A stretch of DNA of 35,390 nt from Dehalococcoidia bacterium. Lineage in GTDB: Bacteria > Chloroflexota > Dehalococcoidia > GIF9 > AB-539-J10. The notes beneath the pieces are model-generated. The model did not search any database and had not been told where the DNA came from. It saw only the letters and a program-made list of their open reading frames with translations. The translations under genes were made by a program, and so were the position numbers. Of this stretch, positions 10,593 through 20,614 are shown in pieces (the stretch's first letter is position 1; each line of letters opens with the position of its first letter). The stretch is from positions 1-35,390 of the forward strand of contig JAGGZD010000056.1 of the NCBI GenBank assembly GCA_021162245.1, in the 5' to 3' direction.

Positions 10593-12152
10593 GTGAAAAT
10601 GAAGAAGAGAGAATGGCGTAATAGAGTAATTCACTTCATAGTGGTTCTGTCATTGTGCCTGGCAATAATAGCAGCGCCGGCAGTGGCGATAAAGGCGGAT
10701 GACTCGGCAACATACACGGCATGCTGCTGTGAGGACTGGCTGATTAACCAGGTTGAGTCAACCAGAGTACCTGACATTACCGTCCCTTCGGTGAATCTGA
10801 CTGCTGCACACGAAATGCGTATCGATGATGCCAGCATGACCATCCTGGGTGCCAGCATAGCGCTCAATCATGTCGTGTTCGCTTTTAATGACACTGCTCC
10901 AGACACTACAGTTACAGTAAGTGGTGAGTTGTCACTCATTCTGCCGATACCCGATTCAGAAGATTTGTCGCTGAGCCCACGCTTCAGACTGGAATGCACA
11001 GTAAGCTGCGAGGCAGGAGATGCGCCGCAGCTAAGTGATATCAATGATATCAACATTGCTGGTGAGAGTTACTCGCTGTCGACGAGCGAGCTCGACACTA
11101 TCATGGACACCATTAATAGCGCAATCGATGCCAGCGGGTGGACATTAGGTTCGTCGCCGGATGGAAATTTAATGGGTATAGACGTCAACAGCAGCGGTGA
11201 ACTGGTGTTAAGCTGGGATGATGGTGACCCGACGAGTCTTGATGCCACTGCTGTCACGGGCAAGCTGCAAAGCGCCATGGACATTCTGGTTGATGAGGCA
11301 AACAATTATTTAAGCACAGGCTATGGTGACCCCAACGGGAAATGGTGGCTTCGTGTAGCCATCGTTACCGATACCATGCTGACCTTAAATGCGCAGGCAA
11401 CTGTTTTTGGCCTTACGGCGAAAATAGAAGATATGGATATCACGTTCCCAGGTTGCACAGCCGTAAACGCAACAGGTACTGTGTCCCTTGAGGGCAAGCA
11501 AGCAACTTTTGATGCAACTGGTAGCATATGCGGTGCTAACTACACTCCCGACCTGTCTCTGGATACTCTGGGCATCGATTGTGAATATTCTGTTATCAAT
11601 GACCTGGTCAAGGATAATCAGGCTGACCTGTGCGATGCGCTGAGCACTCTCGCTACCAACGTCATCGAAGAGATAGGGCTTACCTGTCCCGTCTGCTTTA
11701 ACAACATCGGCATTGAGGGTGATAACTTGAAGGTGTGGCTTGAAGGCATTCCCATCACTGGTGTAACTTATGAGGTCAATTGTGAGATTTTACCAGAGGT
11801 GACAGTCAAGCTCTTCGACAACGGAGAAAACCTCCAAGATAGTACTACCAGTGACGTAAACGGGAATTATACTGTGTACGCTCCTGAGGCTGGGAACTAT
11901 ACTGTGATTGCCAGCAAGACAGATTTCCTGGATGAGACGCAGGAACCAGTAGAGGTGAAGGAAGGTGATGACTCAGTAACGCTGGACTTCTGTGGTGACC
12001 ATGGGCTCATTCCTCTGGTTATTCGTTTGCCTGAGACGAGTCTCGATTATTTCCTGCTTTGCATGAATCTGTATCTGGAAGATTGGGGAGAATATGATAT
12101 TGGGTTGGACAAGTTCCTGGCAACGATGAATGCCTATCTGGAGCGATGGTGA
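10593..12152 (+). CDS. Exported protein with carboxypeptidase-regulatory-like domain and distinctive C-terminal tail
   Basis: Signal-like N-terminus (VIHFIVVLSLCLAIIAAPAVAIKA). GNYTVYAPEAGNYTVIASKTDFLDETQ is CarboxypepD_reg-like. C-term LDYFLLCMNLYLEDWGEYDIGLDKFLATMNAYLERW. Start may be GTG 10593 or ATG 10599. Confidence 0.8.
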   Translation: MKMKKREWRNRVIHFIVVLSLCLAIIAAPAVAIKADDSATYTACCCEDWLINQVESTRVPDITVPSVNLTAAHEMRIDDASMTILGASIALNHVVFAFNDTAPDTTVTVSGELSLILPIPDSEDLSLSPRFRLECTVSCEAGDAPQLSDINDINIAGESYSLSTSELDTIMDTINSAIDASGWTLGSSPDGNLMGIDVNSSGELVLSWDDGDPTSLDATAVTGKLQSAMDILVDEANNYLSTGYGDPNGKWWLRVAIVTDTMLTLNAQATVFGLTAKIEDMDITFPGCTAVNATGTVSLEGKQATFDATGSICGANYTPDLSLDTLGIDCEYSVINDLVKDNQADLCDALSTLATNVIEEIGLTCPVCFNNIGIEGDNLKVWLEGIPITGVTYEVNCEILPEVTVKLFDNGENLQDSTTSDVNGNYTVYAPEAGNYTVIASKTDFLDETQEPVEVKEGDDSVTLDFCGDHGLIPLVIRLPETSLDYFLLCMNLYLEDWGEYDIGLDKFLATMNAYLERW

Positions 12153-12212
12153 ATTTCCACTATATACTGTGCCTGGATGAAGGAACAAATTTTAACCACA
12201 GGTCTTTGCTTA

Positions 12213-12241
12213 TTGACAGTGAGTGGGCGCTGGCATATTAT
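12213..12241 (+). promoter_or_regulatory. Candidate sigma70-type promoter
   Basis: TTGACA (12213-12218), 17-nt spacer, TATTAT (12236-12241), upstream of the 12369 CDS. Confidence 0.6.
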
Positions 12242-12368
12242 ATAGGTAGTAGTGGTAACTTGAGGTAAGCTGAGTGTTAATTTGCCTTGCAAGCTACTGA
12301 CATGTGCTTCCTGGCATTTGTAATATACATTTAGGAAGGAAATTTTTACAAGGAGGTAGAAGAAAAAT

Positions 12369-14669
12369 ATGAATCCGAGAAGGTATCTTAAATTTATGAA
12401 CCTTGGTTTGACGGGCCTTTTGATGGGGTGTCTACTCATTGTGTCGGTAGGGGTTCCGTCTGTATCCGTATCAGCCGCTTCTCCTGCCGCAGCTATAAGA
12501 AACCTGCCAAATAATGCAGTGTTGCCGGGGGAAACTTTCACGGTTGAAATAACTTTTGTAGCTCCTGATGATGATTGTAAGAGTCTTGGCATCCATGATG
12601 AATCTCCAACCAGTTCCAGTGACTGGTTGACCGATGGAGATACAGGCTGGTGCAACCCCAATGCATTCACGGTAAAATATGGGGATGAAACGGACAACCT
12701 TATAGAATACACATGGCAGGGCCCTTATGAACAGGGAACGACTGTTAAAACAGTTTACCATGTTACTGTTCCTGATAATGTCCTGCCGGGGAAATATCAT
12801 TTTCCGGTGAGTGATAATACCACAGCATGGTTTGGGTACTATATTGGTACCAACCCATATAAGGTAGCTATCACTGGTGAGTGTCAAGTAACGGTTGAGA
12901 AGCCTGCTGAGGTATGGGTAGATGATGACTGGGCAAGCAATTCCACGGGGGATTATGTAGATGGTCATGTATTTGGGTATGATGCCTTTTCTACCATACA
13001 GGATGGTATTGATGGAGTTGGCAACAGCACGGTGAACGTGCTGGAAGGGACTTATGGTGCCTTCAATATTACCAGCTGGGATGGTCTAACTATAAGTGCG
13101 GAATCTGGTGCTGTGGTCAACGCTACTGCCCCATTCTCCGATAGTGGTTGGGATATTGATGTTATGGGGCTGATAAGCAACTCAACGAATATCAGAATTG
13201 ATGGACTTGAGTTCGATGGTAGCTCCTTATCTAACTCGAAGGACGAATATGGAATCTTTTCCCTTAATAGCACTGCCGATTTCACAGATTTGTCTGTGCA
13301 TGATCTGGATAGCGATAGTGGTAGTAGAGGAGTTGGCATAGGCGTAGTTGGAGGACTAACAACAGCAGATATTTCGGAATGCACGATTGCTGACTGCGAG
13401 ATCGGTATAAAGGTGAAAAATGACACGGCAAATATCAGCGACTGCACCATCACGGGGATGAATGGGTGTAGCACGAAAAGCATTGGAATCCAGGCACAGT
13501 CTGGCGCCGTGGTAAATGCTGATGGCTGTGATATAAGCAAGTGTGTTACCACTTCTCCTCCTCCTGCTCCCGTCCCTGGCCAAGCGAGTTGGTGGGGCAA
13601 GGGCGTTGAAGCGAGAAGTGGGGCAACGGTGGTGCTGGACTGCTGCAACAAAATTCACCACAATGATGTTGGCATATGGGTTGAATCTGGCGCCTGTGGA
13701 GAGGAACCACAGGTTAGTGGTGGCTACCTGACAGCCAACGACAACTCGATATATGACAATACCAATTATGGGCTTTATTATGAAGGGGGCGTTGTTGAGG
13801 GACTTGAAGCACCTGGGTTCATATTGGCTAGTTCTGTTGATGCGGAGGAGAACTGGTGGGGTCATGCCAGTGGTCCTGGTGGAGCGGGTGATGGTTCAGG
13901 TGATAATGTGACCGCCGGCGTGGACTTTATCCCCTGGTTAGATGCTCCATGTGATGAACATCCTGAAACGGTCGGCCCGAATGCGGAGTTCTGGGGAACA
14001 CCGACCACAGGGCTGGAACCTCTGTGCGTTGACTTTACTGATGAGTCGGAACCATATGATGAGTGGGATATAGTGGAGTGGGCATGGGACTTTGGTGACG
14101 GTACCACTTCCACGGAGAAGAACCCGACGCATTGTTACCCAGCAGCTGGCACTTACACTGTCAGCCTGGAAATAACCGACGAAGAGGGGCTGAGCGACAC
14201 CGAGACCAAAGAGGGGTACATAGTGGTGAGGGCGCCTGAGGGACTACTGGCACCTCCGGAGCCGGCGAACTTCGCTGTCTCTTATATGAAAGTGTCACCG
14301 CAGCAAGTGCTGCCTGGCCAAGAAGTGGAGATTTCTATTAACATTGCCAATCACGGTGGAGAGAGTGGTGCTCACAACGTGGCACTGTTCATCAATGGGT
14401 ATGTCGAACAGAGCCAGACTGTATCCGTTTCGCCTGGGGCTACCAGACTGGTAGTCTTCAGAACTTCGAAGACAGTGCCCGGCACATACCAGGTATCAAT
14501 GGAAGGTGCGGAGGGACAGTTCATCGTCCTTGACGTTTCGGAAAGCACAGCGCAACCTGCCGCTACTGCTGGTGGTGGTGGACTTGGCACGGCTGGCATA
14601 ATAGTGATTGTGGTGGTGGTAATAACGCTTGTTGTGGCGTTGGTTTTTGGAGTGATCAGAAGGGAATAA
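12369..14669 (+). CDS. Exported, membrane-anchored protein with parallel beta-helix (pectate-lyase-like), PKD and CARDB-like domains
   Basis: Signal-like N-terminus; beta-helix repeats (DISECTIADCEIGIKVKNDTANISDCTITG); PKD FGDGTTSTEKNPTHCYPAAGTYTVSLEITD; CARDB-like FAVSYMKVSPQQVLPGQEVEISINIANHGG; C-terminal TM plus RRE. Confidence 0.85.
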   Translation: MNPRRYLKFMNLGLTGLLMGCLLIVSVGVPSVSVSAASPAAAIRNLPNNAVLPGETFTVEITFVAPDDDCKSLGIHDESPTSSSDWLTDGDTGWCNPNAFTVKYGDETDNLIEYTWQGPYEQGTTVKTVYHVTVPDNVLPGKYHFPVSDNTTAWFGYYIGTNPYKVAITGECQVTVEKPAEVWVDDDWASNSTGDYVDGHVFGYDAFSTIQDGIDGVGNSTVNVLEGTYGAFNITSWDGLTISAESGAVVNATAPFSDSGWDIDVMGLISNSTNIRIDGLEFDGSSLSNSKDEYGIFSLNSTADFTDLSVHDLDSDSGSRGVGIGVVGGLTTADISECTIADCEIGIKVKNDTANISDCTITGMNGCSTKSIGIQAQSGAVVNADGCDISKCVTTSPPPAPVPGQASWWGKGVEARSGATVVLDCCNKIHHNDVGIWVESGACGEEPQVSGGYLTANDNSIYDNTNYGLYYEGGVVEGLEAPGFILASSVDAEENWWGHASGPGGAGDGSGDNVTAGVDFIPWLDAPCDEHPETVGPNAEFWGTPTTGLEPLCVDFTDESEPYDEWDIVEWAWDFGDGTTSTEKNPTHCYPAAGTYTVSLEITDEEGLSDTETKEGYIVVRAPEGLLAPPEPANFAVSYMKVSPQQVLPGQEVEISINIANHGGESGAHNVALFINGYVEQSQTVSVSPGATRLVVFRTSKTVPGTYQVSMEGAEGQFIVLDVSESTAQPAATAGGGGLGTAGIIVIVVVVITLVVALVFGVIRRE

Positions 14670-14690
14670 GCCTGTTCTGACAGGAAATTT

Positions 14691-14727
14691 AAAGTAGGGA
14701 GTGGCTTTTAGCTGCTCCCTACTTTCT
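14691..14727 (+). terminator. Candidate intrinsic terminator
   Basis: AAAGTAGGGAG (14691-14701) pairs with CTCCCTACTTT (14715-14725); short T-rich tail; 22 bp after the upstream stop codon. Confidence 0.6.
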
Positions 14728-14862
14728 AGTATTATGATATGTGTAATTATTAATTTGAATGTATAATCAGGTGGAGATACAGCGCAATAACCTAAAATTG
14801 TTTGAAATGGCAACAGGTTCAATACAGTTTTAGGGTATAATAATTGTCATAGGATTAGCCAT

Positions 14863-16935
14863 ATGAATAAGAGAATATGCGGCATCAAAAATGGAGGCTT
14901 GGCAGGCATCTTAAGTGTAGTTGTCTGTCTTATCCTTGCCTTTGCGTTTGTAGGCTTAAATGTGCCGGGGATTGTCCAGGCAGGTGATGGCAACCGTATT
15001 TATCCTGTCATGCAGCCCGATAGGGAAACCATGGAAGAATGGATAGAGTCCTATAATAGTGCTCCCAGGGCATCGATAGAGATGAGAGGGCTCCAGGGGG
15101 CCAGCACAGGAGGATTGCTTAGTCTTCTTGACCATCTGGACTATACAGCTTCTGAACGTGACCAAGGTTCTTGTGGCAACTGCTGGGCATGGGCTGGCAC
15201 TGGCTGCATGGGGATTGCACTTGATGTCCAGGAGGGAATAAAAGGCCGCCTGTCGGTGCAATATCTCAACTCCTGTGAAGATGATATAATCGGAAAGCCT
15301 TGCTGTGATGGAGGATGGTTGTCTAACTTGGCAGACTTCTATACTGCTACTAATATGGCCATTCCCTGGTCCAATACCAATGCCTACTGGCAGGATGGCG
15401 ATGCATCATGCGATACAAATTGCGGCTCTATCTCTACTGATCCCAATTACCCTATCACTTCTATCCAGGAACAGGTAGTTCCCACTCTGCCCCTAGATGG
15501 GGTGATGGACCAAGCAACTGCGATTGCCAATATCAAGGATGTGCTGAGTCAGGACAGAGCTGTCTGGTTCGGTTTCTTTTTGCCTACTGGCGCTGCCTGG
15601 AGCGATTTTAAAAGCTTTTGGAATACTAGTGGTGAGAGTATCGTTTATGACATGGATAAGTTTTGCGGTGTTCCCGATGAGCTTGCTGGCGCCCATGCGG
15701 TTCTGTGTGTGGGCTATAATGATACGGATCCCGATAACGCATACTGGATTATGCTGAATAGCTGGGGGACGACTGCCAGGCGTCCCAATGGCCTTTTCCG
15801 CATAGATATGGATATGGATTATGGCTGCAGTTATCCGATTTGTGGCTATGCATTCTACTGGCAGACACTGGATATTGCCTTTGCCATGAATGTGCCTGAT
15901 ATCACGCTTTCCCCCGAGAGCTTCGATGTGACTCTTCCCTCAAACACAACCCAGGATTATACATTGACTATTGGTAATGAAGGCAGTGCTAATCTTGATT
16001 ATACTATCAGTGATGAAGATACTACGGAAGCTGGAAGGGCAGATTGCACATGGCTGGATGAGACTCCTGATTCAGGCACAGTAGTGACAGGCGGACCTGC
16101 TGATAATATCACTGTTAGCTTTAACAGCACCGGACTTTCTGTAGGGGACTACAGTGCTGATATAGTTGTTTCCAGTAATGACCCTGATGAAAATTCTGAG
16201 ATAGTGCCGGTGGTTCTGCACGTAGTAGTGCCGGACTTGGTAATCACTGAAAAGCATGAAGAGTGGATTGACTTTGAGGCAAAGAGCTATAACATAACCT
16301 GTACGGTGGAAAACCAGGGGGATCTGGTGGCAGGTGCCAGTAAGACCGGAGTATGTATTGATGCTGGCTCCTGGGGTTTTTATGATTGCCCTGCATTGGA
16401 GCCAGGAGCTTCCAATTGCAGTACACTTGGCCCATTTATCCTGTCGGGCGACAGCGATAGCATCCTTGTTTGTGCCGATAAACAGGATGAAATTGATGAG
16501 AGCGACGAGGGCAACAATTGCAGTCAGAATACGTGGGGAACCGTGATAGCAGGGGTAACAAAGGAGGTTAATTGTCAGCCACTTGGAGAAGTGACCATAA
16601 AGCTGTATAACAATGGTGGTGTGGAAGGTATGACCACCAGCGATGGTGAAGGAAACTATTCCTTCACTGCTTACATTTCCACACAAGGCAATTACGAATT
16701 GGTGGCCAGCAAAGCGGATTTCCTGGATGAAACACAGCCTGTTACAGTGGGAGCTAGCAACATCACGCTGGACTTCTGTGGTGACCATGGACTTATTCCC
16801 CTGACCACTCCTAAGGGAGGAGGTTTAGATTATTTCCTGCTTTGCATGAACCTCTATCTGGAAGGTTGGGGCGAATGCAACATTGGTCTGGATAAATTCC
16901 TGGCTACGCTGAATGCTTATTTGGAGTCATGGTGA
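14863..16935 (+). CDS. Exported C1A (papain-like) cysteine protease with CARDB-like and carboxypeptidase-regulatory-like domains
   Basis: QGSCGNCWAWAGTG (catalytic Cys), AGAHAVLCVGYND (His), YWIMLNSWG (Asn). CARDB-like PDLVITEKHEEWIDFEAKSYNITCTVENQGD. Same C-terminal tail as the 10593 CDS. Confidence 0.9.
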   Translation: MNKRICGIKNGGLAGILSVVVCLILAFAFVGLNVPGIVQAGDGNRIYPVMQPDRETMEEWIESYNSAPRASIEMRGLQGASTGGLLSLLDHLDYTASERDQGSCGNCWAWAGTGCMGIALDVQEGIKGRLSVQYLNSCEDDIIGKPCCDGGWLSNLADFYTATNMAIPWSNTNAYWQDGDASCDTNCGSISTDPNYPITSIQEQVVPTLPLDGVMDQATAIANIKDVLSQDRAVWFGFFLPTGAAWSDFKSFWNTSGESIVYDMDKFCGVPDELAGAHAVLCVGYNDTDPDNAYWIMLNSWGTTARRPNGLFRIDMDMDYGCSYPICGYAFYWQTLDIAFAMNVPDITLSPESFDVTLPSNTTQDYTLTIGNEGSANLDYTISDEDTTEAGRADCTWLDETPDSGTVVTGGPADNITVSFNSTGLSVGDYSADIVVSSNDPDENSEIVPVVLHVVVPDLVITEKHEEWIDFEAKSYNITCTVENQGDLVAGASKTGVCIDAGSWGFYDCPALEPGASNCSTLGPFILSGDSDSILVCADKQDEIDESDEGNNCSQNTWGTVIAGVTKEVNCQPLGEVTIKLYNNGGVEGMTTSDGEGNYSFTAYISTQGNYELVASKADFLDETQPVTVGASNITLDFCGDHGLIPLTTPKGGGLDYFLLCMNLYLEGWGECNIGLDKFLATLNAYLESW

Positions 16936-17039
16936 ATAGAATAAGGGGTAAGTTATCCCTCAGGCTCATCTTGTATTGAAAGAGACTCGCACTTTACCTT
17001 TGCTGTGTGCGATGCTAAAATTAGGTTGGGAGCAGTGAT

Positions 17040-17792
17040 ATGTCAGGACATTCCAAGTGGTCACAGATTAAACGGCAAAAGGGCGTAGCTGATGCCAAGC
17101 GTGGGCAGCTGTTCACCAAGCTTACCAGGGAGATTATGGTGGCGGTTAAGAGTGGTGGAGCCAATCCTGAGAACAATTTCCAATTAAAGCTGGCAATACA
17201 GAAGGCTCGCGATAACAACATGCCCACGGATAACATCGACAGGGCTATAAAACATGCCAGTGGCGGAGCTGAGGCAGCTAACTTAATTGAGGTAACACTG
17301 GAAGGTTATGGACCGGGTGGAGTAGCGGTGCTGGTAGCGGCGTTGACCAATAATCGCAATCGCACTATTCAGGATGTGCGCCGACTTTTCGCGCGACATG
17401 GCGGCAGCATGGGAGAGAATGGGTGCGTCTCATGGCTCTTTGAAAGCAGGGGAGTGATTACAGTGGAAAGTGATGGCTCCGATGCTGAAGAAATAGCGTT
17501 GCAGGCTATCGATGCCGGGGCAGAGGACGTTAACACCGAGAAGGACTATATTGAAATCTATACTCAACCACATGACATGGAGGCAGTAAGGAAGGCTGTT
17601 GAAGAGAAAAAACATGTAATCTCTTCGGAGCTTTCGAGAATTCCTAAAACCACGCTCATGCTGGGTGAGAAAGAAACAACTCAAACTTTGAGTCTCCTTG
17701 ACCATCTGGAAGAACTGGACGATGTGCAACATGTATTCTCCAACATTGATTTCTCTGATGCTACTTTAGAGAAACTTCGCTCTTCAGCATAA
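17040..17792 (+). CDS. yebC: YebC/PmpR family transcriptional regulator
   Basis: MSGHSKWSQIKRQKGVADAKRGQLFTKLTREI, a strong family signature. Confidence 0.96.
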   Translation: MSGHSKWSQIKRQKGVADAKRGQLFTKLTREIMVAVKSGGANPENNFQLKLAIQKARDNNMPTDNIDRAIKHASGGAEAANLIEVTLEGYGPGGVAVLVAALTNNRNRTIQDVRRLFARHGGSMGENGCVSWLFESRGVITVESDGSDAEEIALQAIDAGAEDVNTEKDYIEIYTQPHDMEAVRKAVEEKKHVISSELSRIPKTTLMLGEKETTQTLSLLDHLEELDDVQHVFSNIDFSDATLEKLRSSA

Positions 17793-17796
17793 CAAT

Positions 17797-18291
17797 ATGC
17801 GTATTCTTGGCGTTGATCCTGGAACCATAAATCTGGGCTACGGCGTAGTGGACCTTAAAGAAGAAATGTCCATGGTGGATTGTGGAGTGTTGAACGCTTC
17901 TCATAAAGTTCCTGTAGAAGAAAGATTGCATCTGCTGTACACTGGGTTAGTTGAGGCTTTTGCCAGATACCAACCGGATGAAGTTGCCATAGAGGAGCCT
18001 TTTATAGGCCATAATGTACGTTCGGCATTTGCTATAGGCAGAGCACAGGCTATGGCAATTCTGGCAGCAGCCAACCAGCAATTGCCCATTTACTATTACT
18101 CGCCTACCCAGGTGAAGCAACAGGTGGCCGGCTATGGACAGAGTGATAAGCAACAGATGCAGGAAATGGTGAAGATGCAACTCGGGCTTTCGCAGGTGCC
18201 TCAGCCGTACGATGCTGCGGATGCTCTGGCTGTGGCTATTTGCCATATCCAACAGAGTCGACTTAACCGATGGCTGGCTGAAGTGCATTAA
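17797..18291 (+). CDS. ruvC: Crossover junction endodeoxyribonuclease RuvC
   Basis: MRILGVDPGTINLGYGVVD, AIEEPFIGHNVRSAFAIGRAQ, YDAADALAVAICH. Confidence 0.96.
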   Translation: MRILGVDPGTINLGYGVVDLKEEMSMVDCGVLNASHKVPVEERLHLLYTGLVEAFARYQPDEVAIEEPFIGHNVRSAFAIGRAQAMAILAAANQQLPIYYYSPTQVKQQVAGYGQSDKQQMQEMVKMQLGLSQVPQPYDAADALAVAICHIQQSRLNRWLAEVH

Positions 18292-18292
18292 G

Positions 18293-18874
18293 ATGATAGC
18301 TACATTGAAAGGAAGGCTGGAATATCGCGGTGATAACTCGGTTATCGTCAATGTCGGTGGTATAGGCTTTCGCGTATATGCTCCTAGCTCGACTTTAAAT
18401 CAACTGGGCACTATCGGAGATGAAGCCTCACTTTATACGCATTTCCACTTGAGGGAAGATAATGCTTCGCTTTATGGATTTATATCTGAGAAGGAGCTGG
18501 TTTTATTCAGGGATATCATTTCTATCTCTGGCATTGGACCTAAGGTAGCACTGGCAGCTCTTTCTGCACTGGACCCGGAACAGCTTGTCATGGCTATCAG
18601 CACTGGCGATAGCGAGTTCATAAGCCAGGTGCCTGGCATCGGCAAAAAAATGGCTAATCGTATTGTGGTTGAACTCAAGGGCAAAGTGGATAAGCAGTGG
18701 AAAGAATCTGTCTTGCCTCTGACTACAGAAAATGCTGATGTTGTGTCCGCCTTAATCAGCCTTGGTTATTCCGTAAGGGAAGCTAGCCAGGCTGCCTCCA
18801 GGATCCCCACCTCTTCAGAGCTAAGCCTGGAGGAGAAGGTTAAACAAGCATTACAGCAACTGACTGGAGAATAA
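18293..18874 (+). CDS. ruvA: Holliday junction branch migration protein RuvA
   Basis: MIATLKGRLEYRGDNSVIVNVGGIGFRVYAPSS, SISGIGPKVALAALS, VPGIGKKMANRIVVELKGK. The start is moved to ATG 18293, just after the ruvC stop. Confidence 0.95.
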   Translation: MIATLKGRLEYRGDNSVIVNVGGIGFRVYAPSSTLNQLGTIGDEASLYTHFHLREDNASLYGFISEKELVLFRDIISISGIGPKVALAALSALDPEQLVMAISTGDSEFISQVPGIGKKMANRIVVELKGKVDKQWKESVLPLTTENADVVSALISLGYSVREASQAASRIPTSSELSLEEKVKQALQQLTGE

Positions 18875-18875
18875 G

Positions 18876-20504
18876 TTAGAGACGGGGATCGGTCGGCGGC
18901 TTCGATTTAATCATTCGTGCCATGACGATGGTCTGGATGGTGGACAAAAGGGCAAAGAACCATACCCATGCCGGGATGCCTATGAAAACGGGCTGAATAT
19001 TACCCCAGTTCCAGAAATCCATTGCCATGATGAATATTCCTGCCATCATGTAGAGATAAGGGTTGTGCAGCCATTTCGGCGCTTGGAATGCCAGCAGCCC
19101 TTCCCTCCACAGCATAACTGCGTGGGTTATCAGATAAACAGAGAAGACGACAATCATCACCCATATCACTGGCAGAAAAACTCCTGCTGAGAACAATCCG
19201 AGGTAAAACATGAGTAGTGTGCTCTCTCCCCAGACAATCGAAAGAATAGCGGCCAGGGAATAGACACGTTTGAAGTAAAGTCCGAACAATACAGTAGGAA
19301 AGAGAACGGCGAGTCCAGAAAATGTCTGAGTGGCAATCTGGAGGATGGTTGTCGGTGGTTTGTAAGCCAGTGCGAGACCAGCGAGGCTAATGAAAATAAT
19401 AAAAATCCGGCCGGTAACGCTGTTATGACTTTTCTGCTTACGTATAAGAGAAAATATGTCCCTGCTGAAAATCGAGCTTAAAGTCAGTAGTTGTGAATCC
19501 ATGGTCGACATGAGAGCGGCAATTCCCGCAGCTAGAATCAGTGCCGCCATGAAATCTCCGGAGATCGACGTGAGCATCATGGGAAGAATCTTATCGCTCT
19601 GCGTGCCTGCGAGGCCCGGAAAGGAAAGATGCCCCAGGACACCCATCGAAATTGGCAGAAAGAAGATAACCGTGCAGATAATCGGATAAAAGAGCATGGT
19701 ACGGGAAATGCTCAACTTGCTGTGGGCGGAGAAAAAGCGCTGGAAGAGCTGCGGGAACATGGGGTCACAGAAAAACCATAGCAAAATGTAACTGAACCAG
19801 ATGCCATAGCTGTATGTGTCGACTCCTCCCGGCCGGGAAAAGAGCTCCGGATTGGTGGCAAGGACTTTCTGGTTGGCGACAATGAAACCTCCATGGTGCT
19901 GCGCCACTATAATCAGTGCTACGAGCAGCAGCACTGCCATGAAGGCGCCCTGGAAAAGGTCGGTCCATACTACGGCCTTCAATCCTCCTCGAAGAGTGTA
20001 TAGCACAATGATAGCCGTGACCAGAATGCATCCATAAACATAGGGCAACCCCAGCAATTCCTCCAGCGCATACCCTGCTGACATGGGTTGCAGGGCCAGG
20101 TAGGGGATGGTAAAGACAATCATAACTATTGCGAAGAGAAGCGATAGAAATGGGCTATGGTAGAGAACATTGACCAGTTCAGATGGCGTGACTACATTCT
20201 TGTTGCGTCCAATTTCCCAGATTTTGCGTCCCAGTATCCAGAAGGTAAGCGCCATAAACCCTGTTCCGAATCCCATAATTGGGAAAAAGGCGTACCCATC
20301 CCGGTAACCGGCCCCGGAGGTTCCGAAAACCGTGAAGGCTGAGAAATTGGTGGCTACCATAGTTCCTAGGAGCATCACAGTTCCCAGCTTGCGGTCGGCC
20401 AGGAAATAGCTCTCAGGGGAGCACTTCCACTTTGTGTGCGCAAGCAGGCCGATAACCAGGACAACGAGAAAGTATGAGAGGAGCGTGAAAATCTTTAGTG
20501 TCAT
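18876..20504 (-). CDS. Sodium:solute symporter (SSS) family protein
   Basis: 542 aa, multi-TM; SPESYFLADRKLGTVMLLGTMVATNFSAFTVFGTSGAGYRDG, AAGIAALMSTMDSQLLTLSSIFSRDIF. Confidence 0.9.
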   Translation of the reverse strand: MTLKIFTLLSYFLVVLVIGLLAHTKWKCSPESYFLADRKLGTVMLLGTMVATNFSAFTVFGTSGAGYRDGYAFFPIMGFGTGFMALTFWILGRKIWEIGRNKNVVTPSELVNVLYHSPFLSLLFAIVMIVFTIPYLALQPMSAGYALEELLGLPYVYGCILVTAIIVLYTLRGGLKAVVWTDLFQGAFMAVLLLVALIIVAQHHGGFIVANQKVLATNPELFSRPGGVDTYSYGIWFSYILLWFFCDPMFPQLFQRFFSAHSKLSISRTMLFYPIICTVIFFLPISMGVLGHLSFPGLAGTQSDKILPMMLTSISGDFMAALILAAGIAALMSTMDSQLLTLSSIFSRDIFSLIRKQKSHNSVTGRIFIIFISLAGLALAYKPPTTILQIATQTFSGLAVLFPTVLFGLYFKRVYSLAAILSIVWGESTLLMFYLGLFSAGVFLPVIWVMIVVFSVYLITHAVMLWREGLLAFQAPKWLHNPYLYMMAGIFIMAMDFWNWGNIQPVFIGIPAWVWFFALLSTIQTIVMARMIKSKPPTDPRL

Positions 20505-20526
20505 TACTCAGCGCTCATGCCCTGTT

Positions 20527-20573
20527 TTGAAATAAAACAAAAGCCATTCCTCCCTCAAGGCTGGGATGGCTTT
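20527..20573 (-). terminator. Intrinsic-terminator-like hairpin in the 5' leader of the SSS gene
   Basis: Minus strand AAAGCCATCCCAGCCTTGAGGGAGGAATGGCTTTTGTTTTATTT. AAAGCCA-TCCC pairs with GGGA..TGGCTTT, followed by a T-rich tract. Confidence 0.7.
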
Positions 20574-20614
20574 CACCTGACATAACCTGAGTATTGCGTT
20601 TAGCTTATGTATGT

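Noticed and set aside
18875-20504. ruvB expected after ruvC-ruvA
   Set aside because: The next gene is a convergent SSS symporter. ruvB is commonly elsewhere, so this is not notable by itself.
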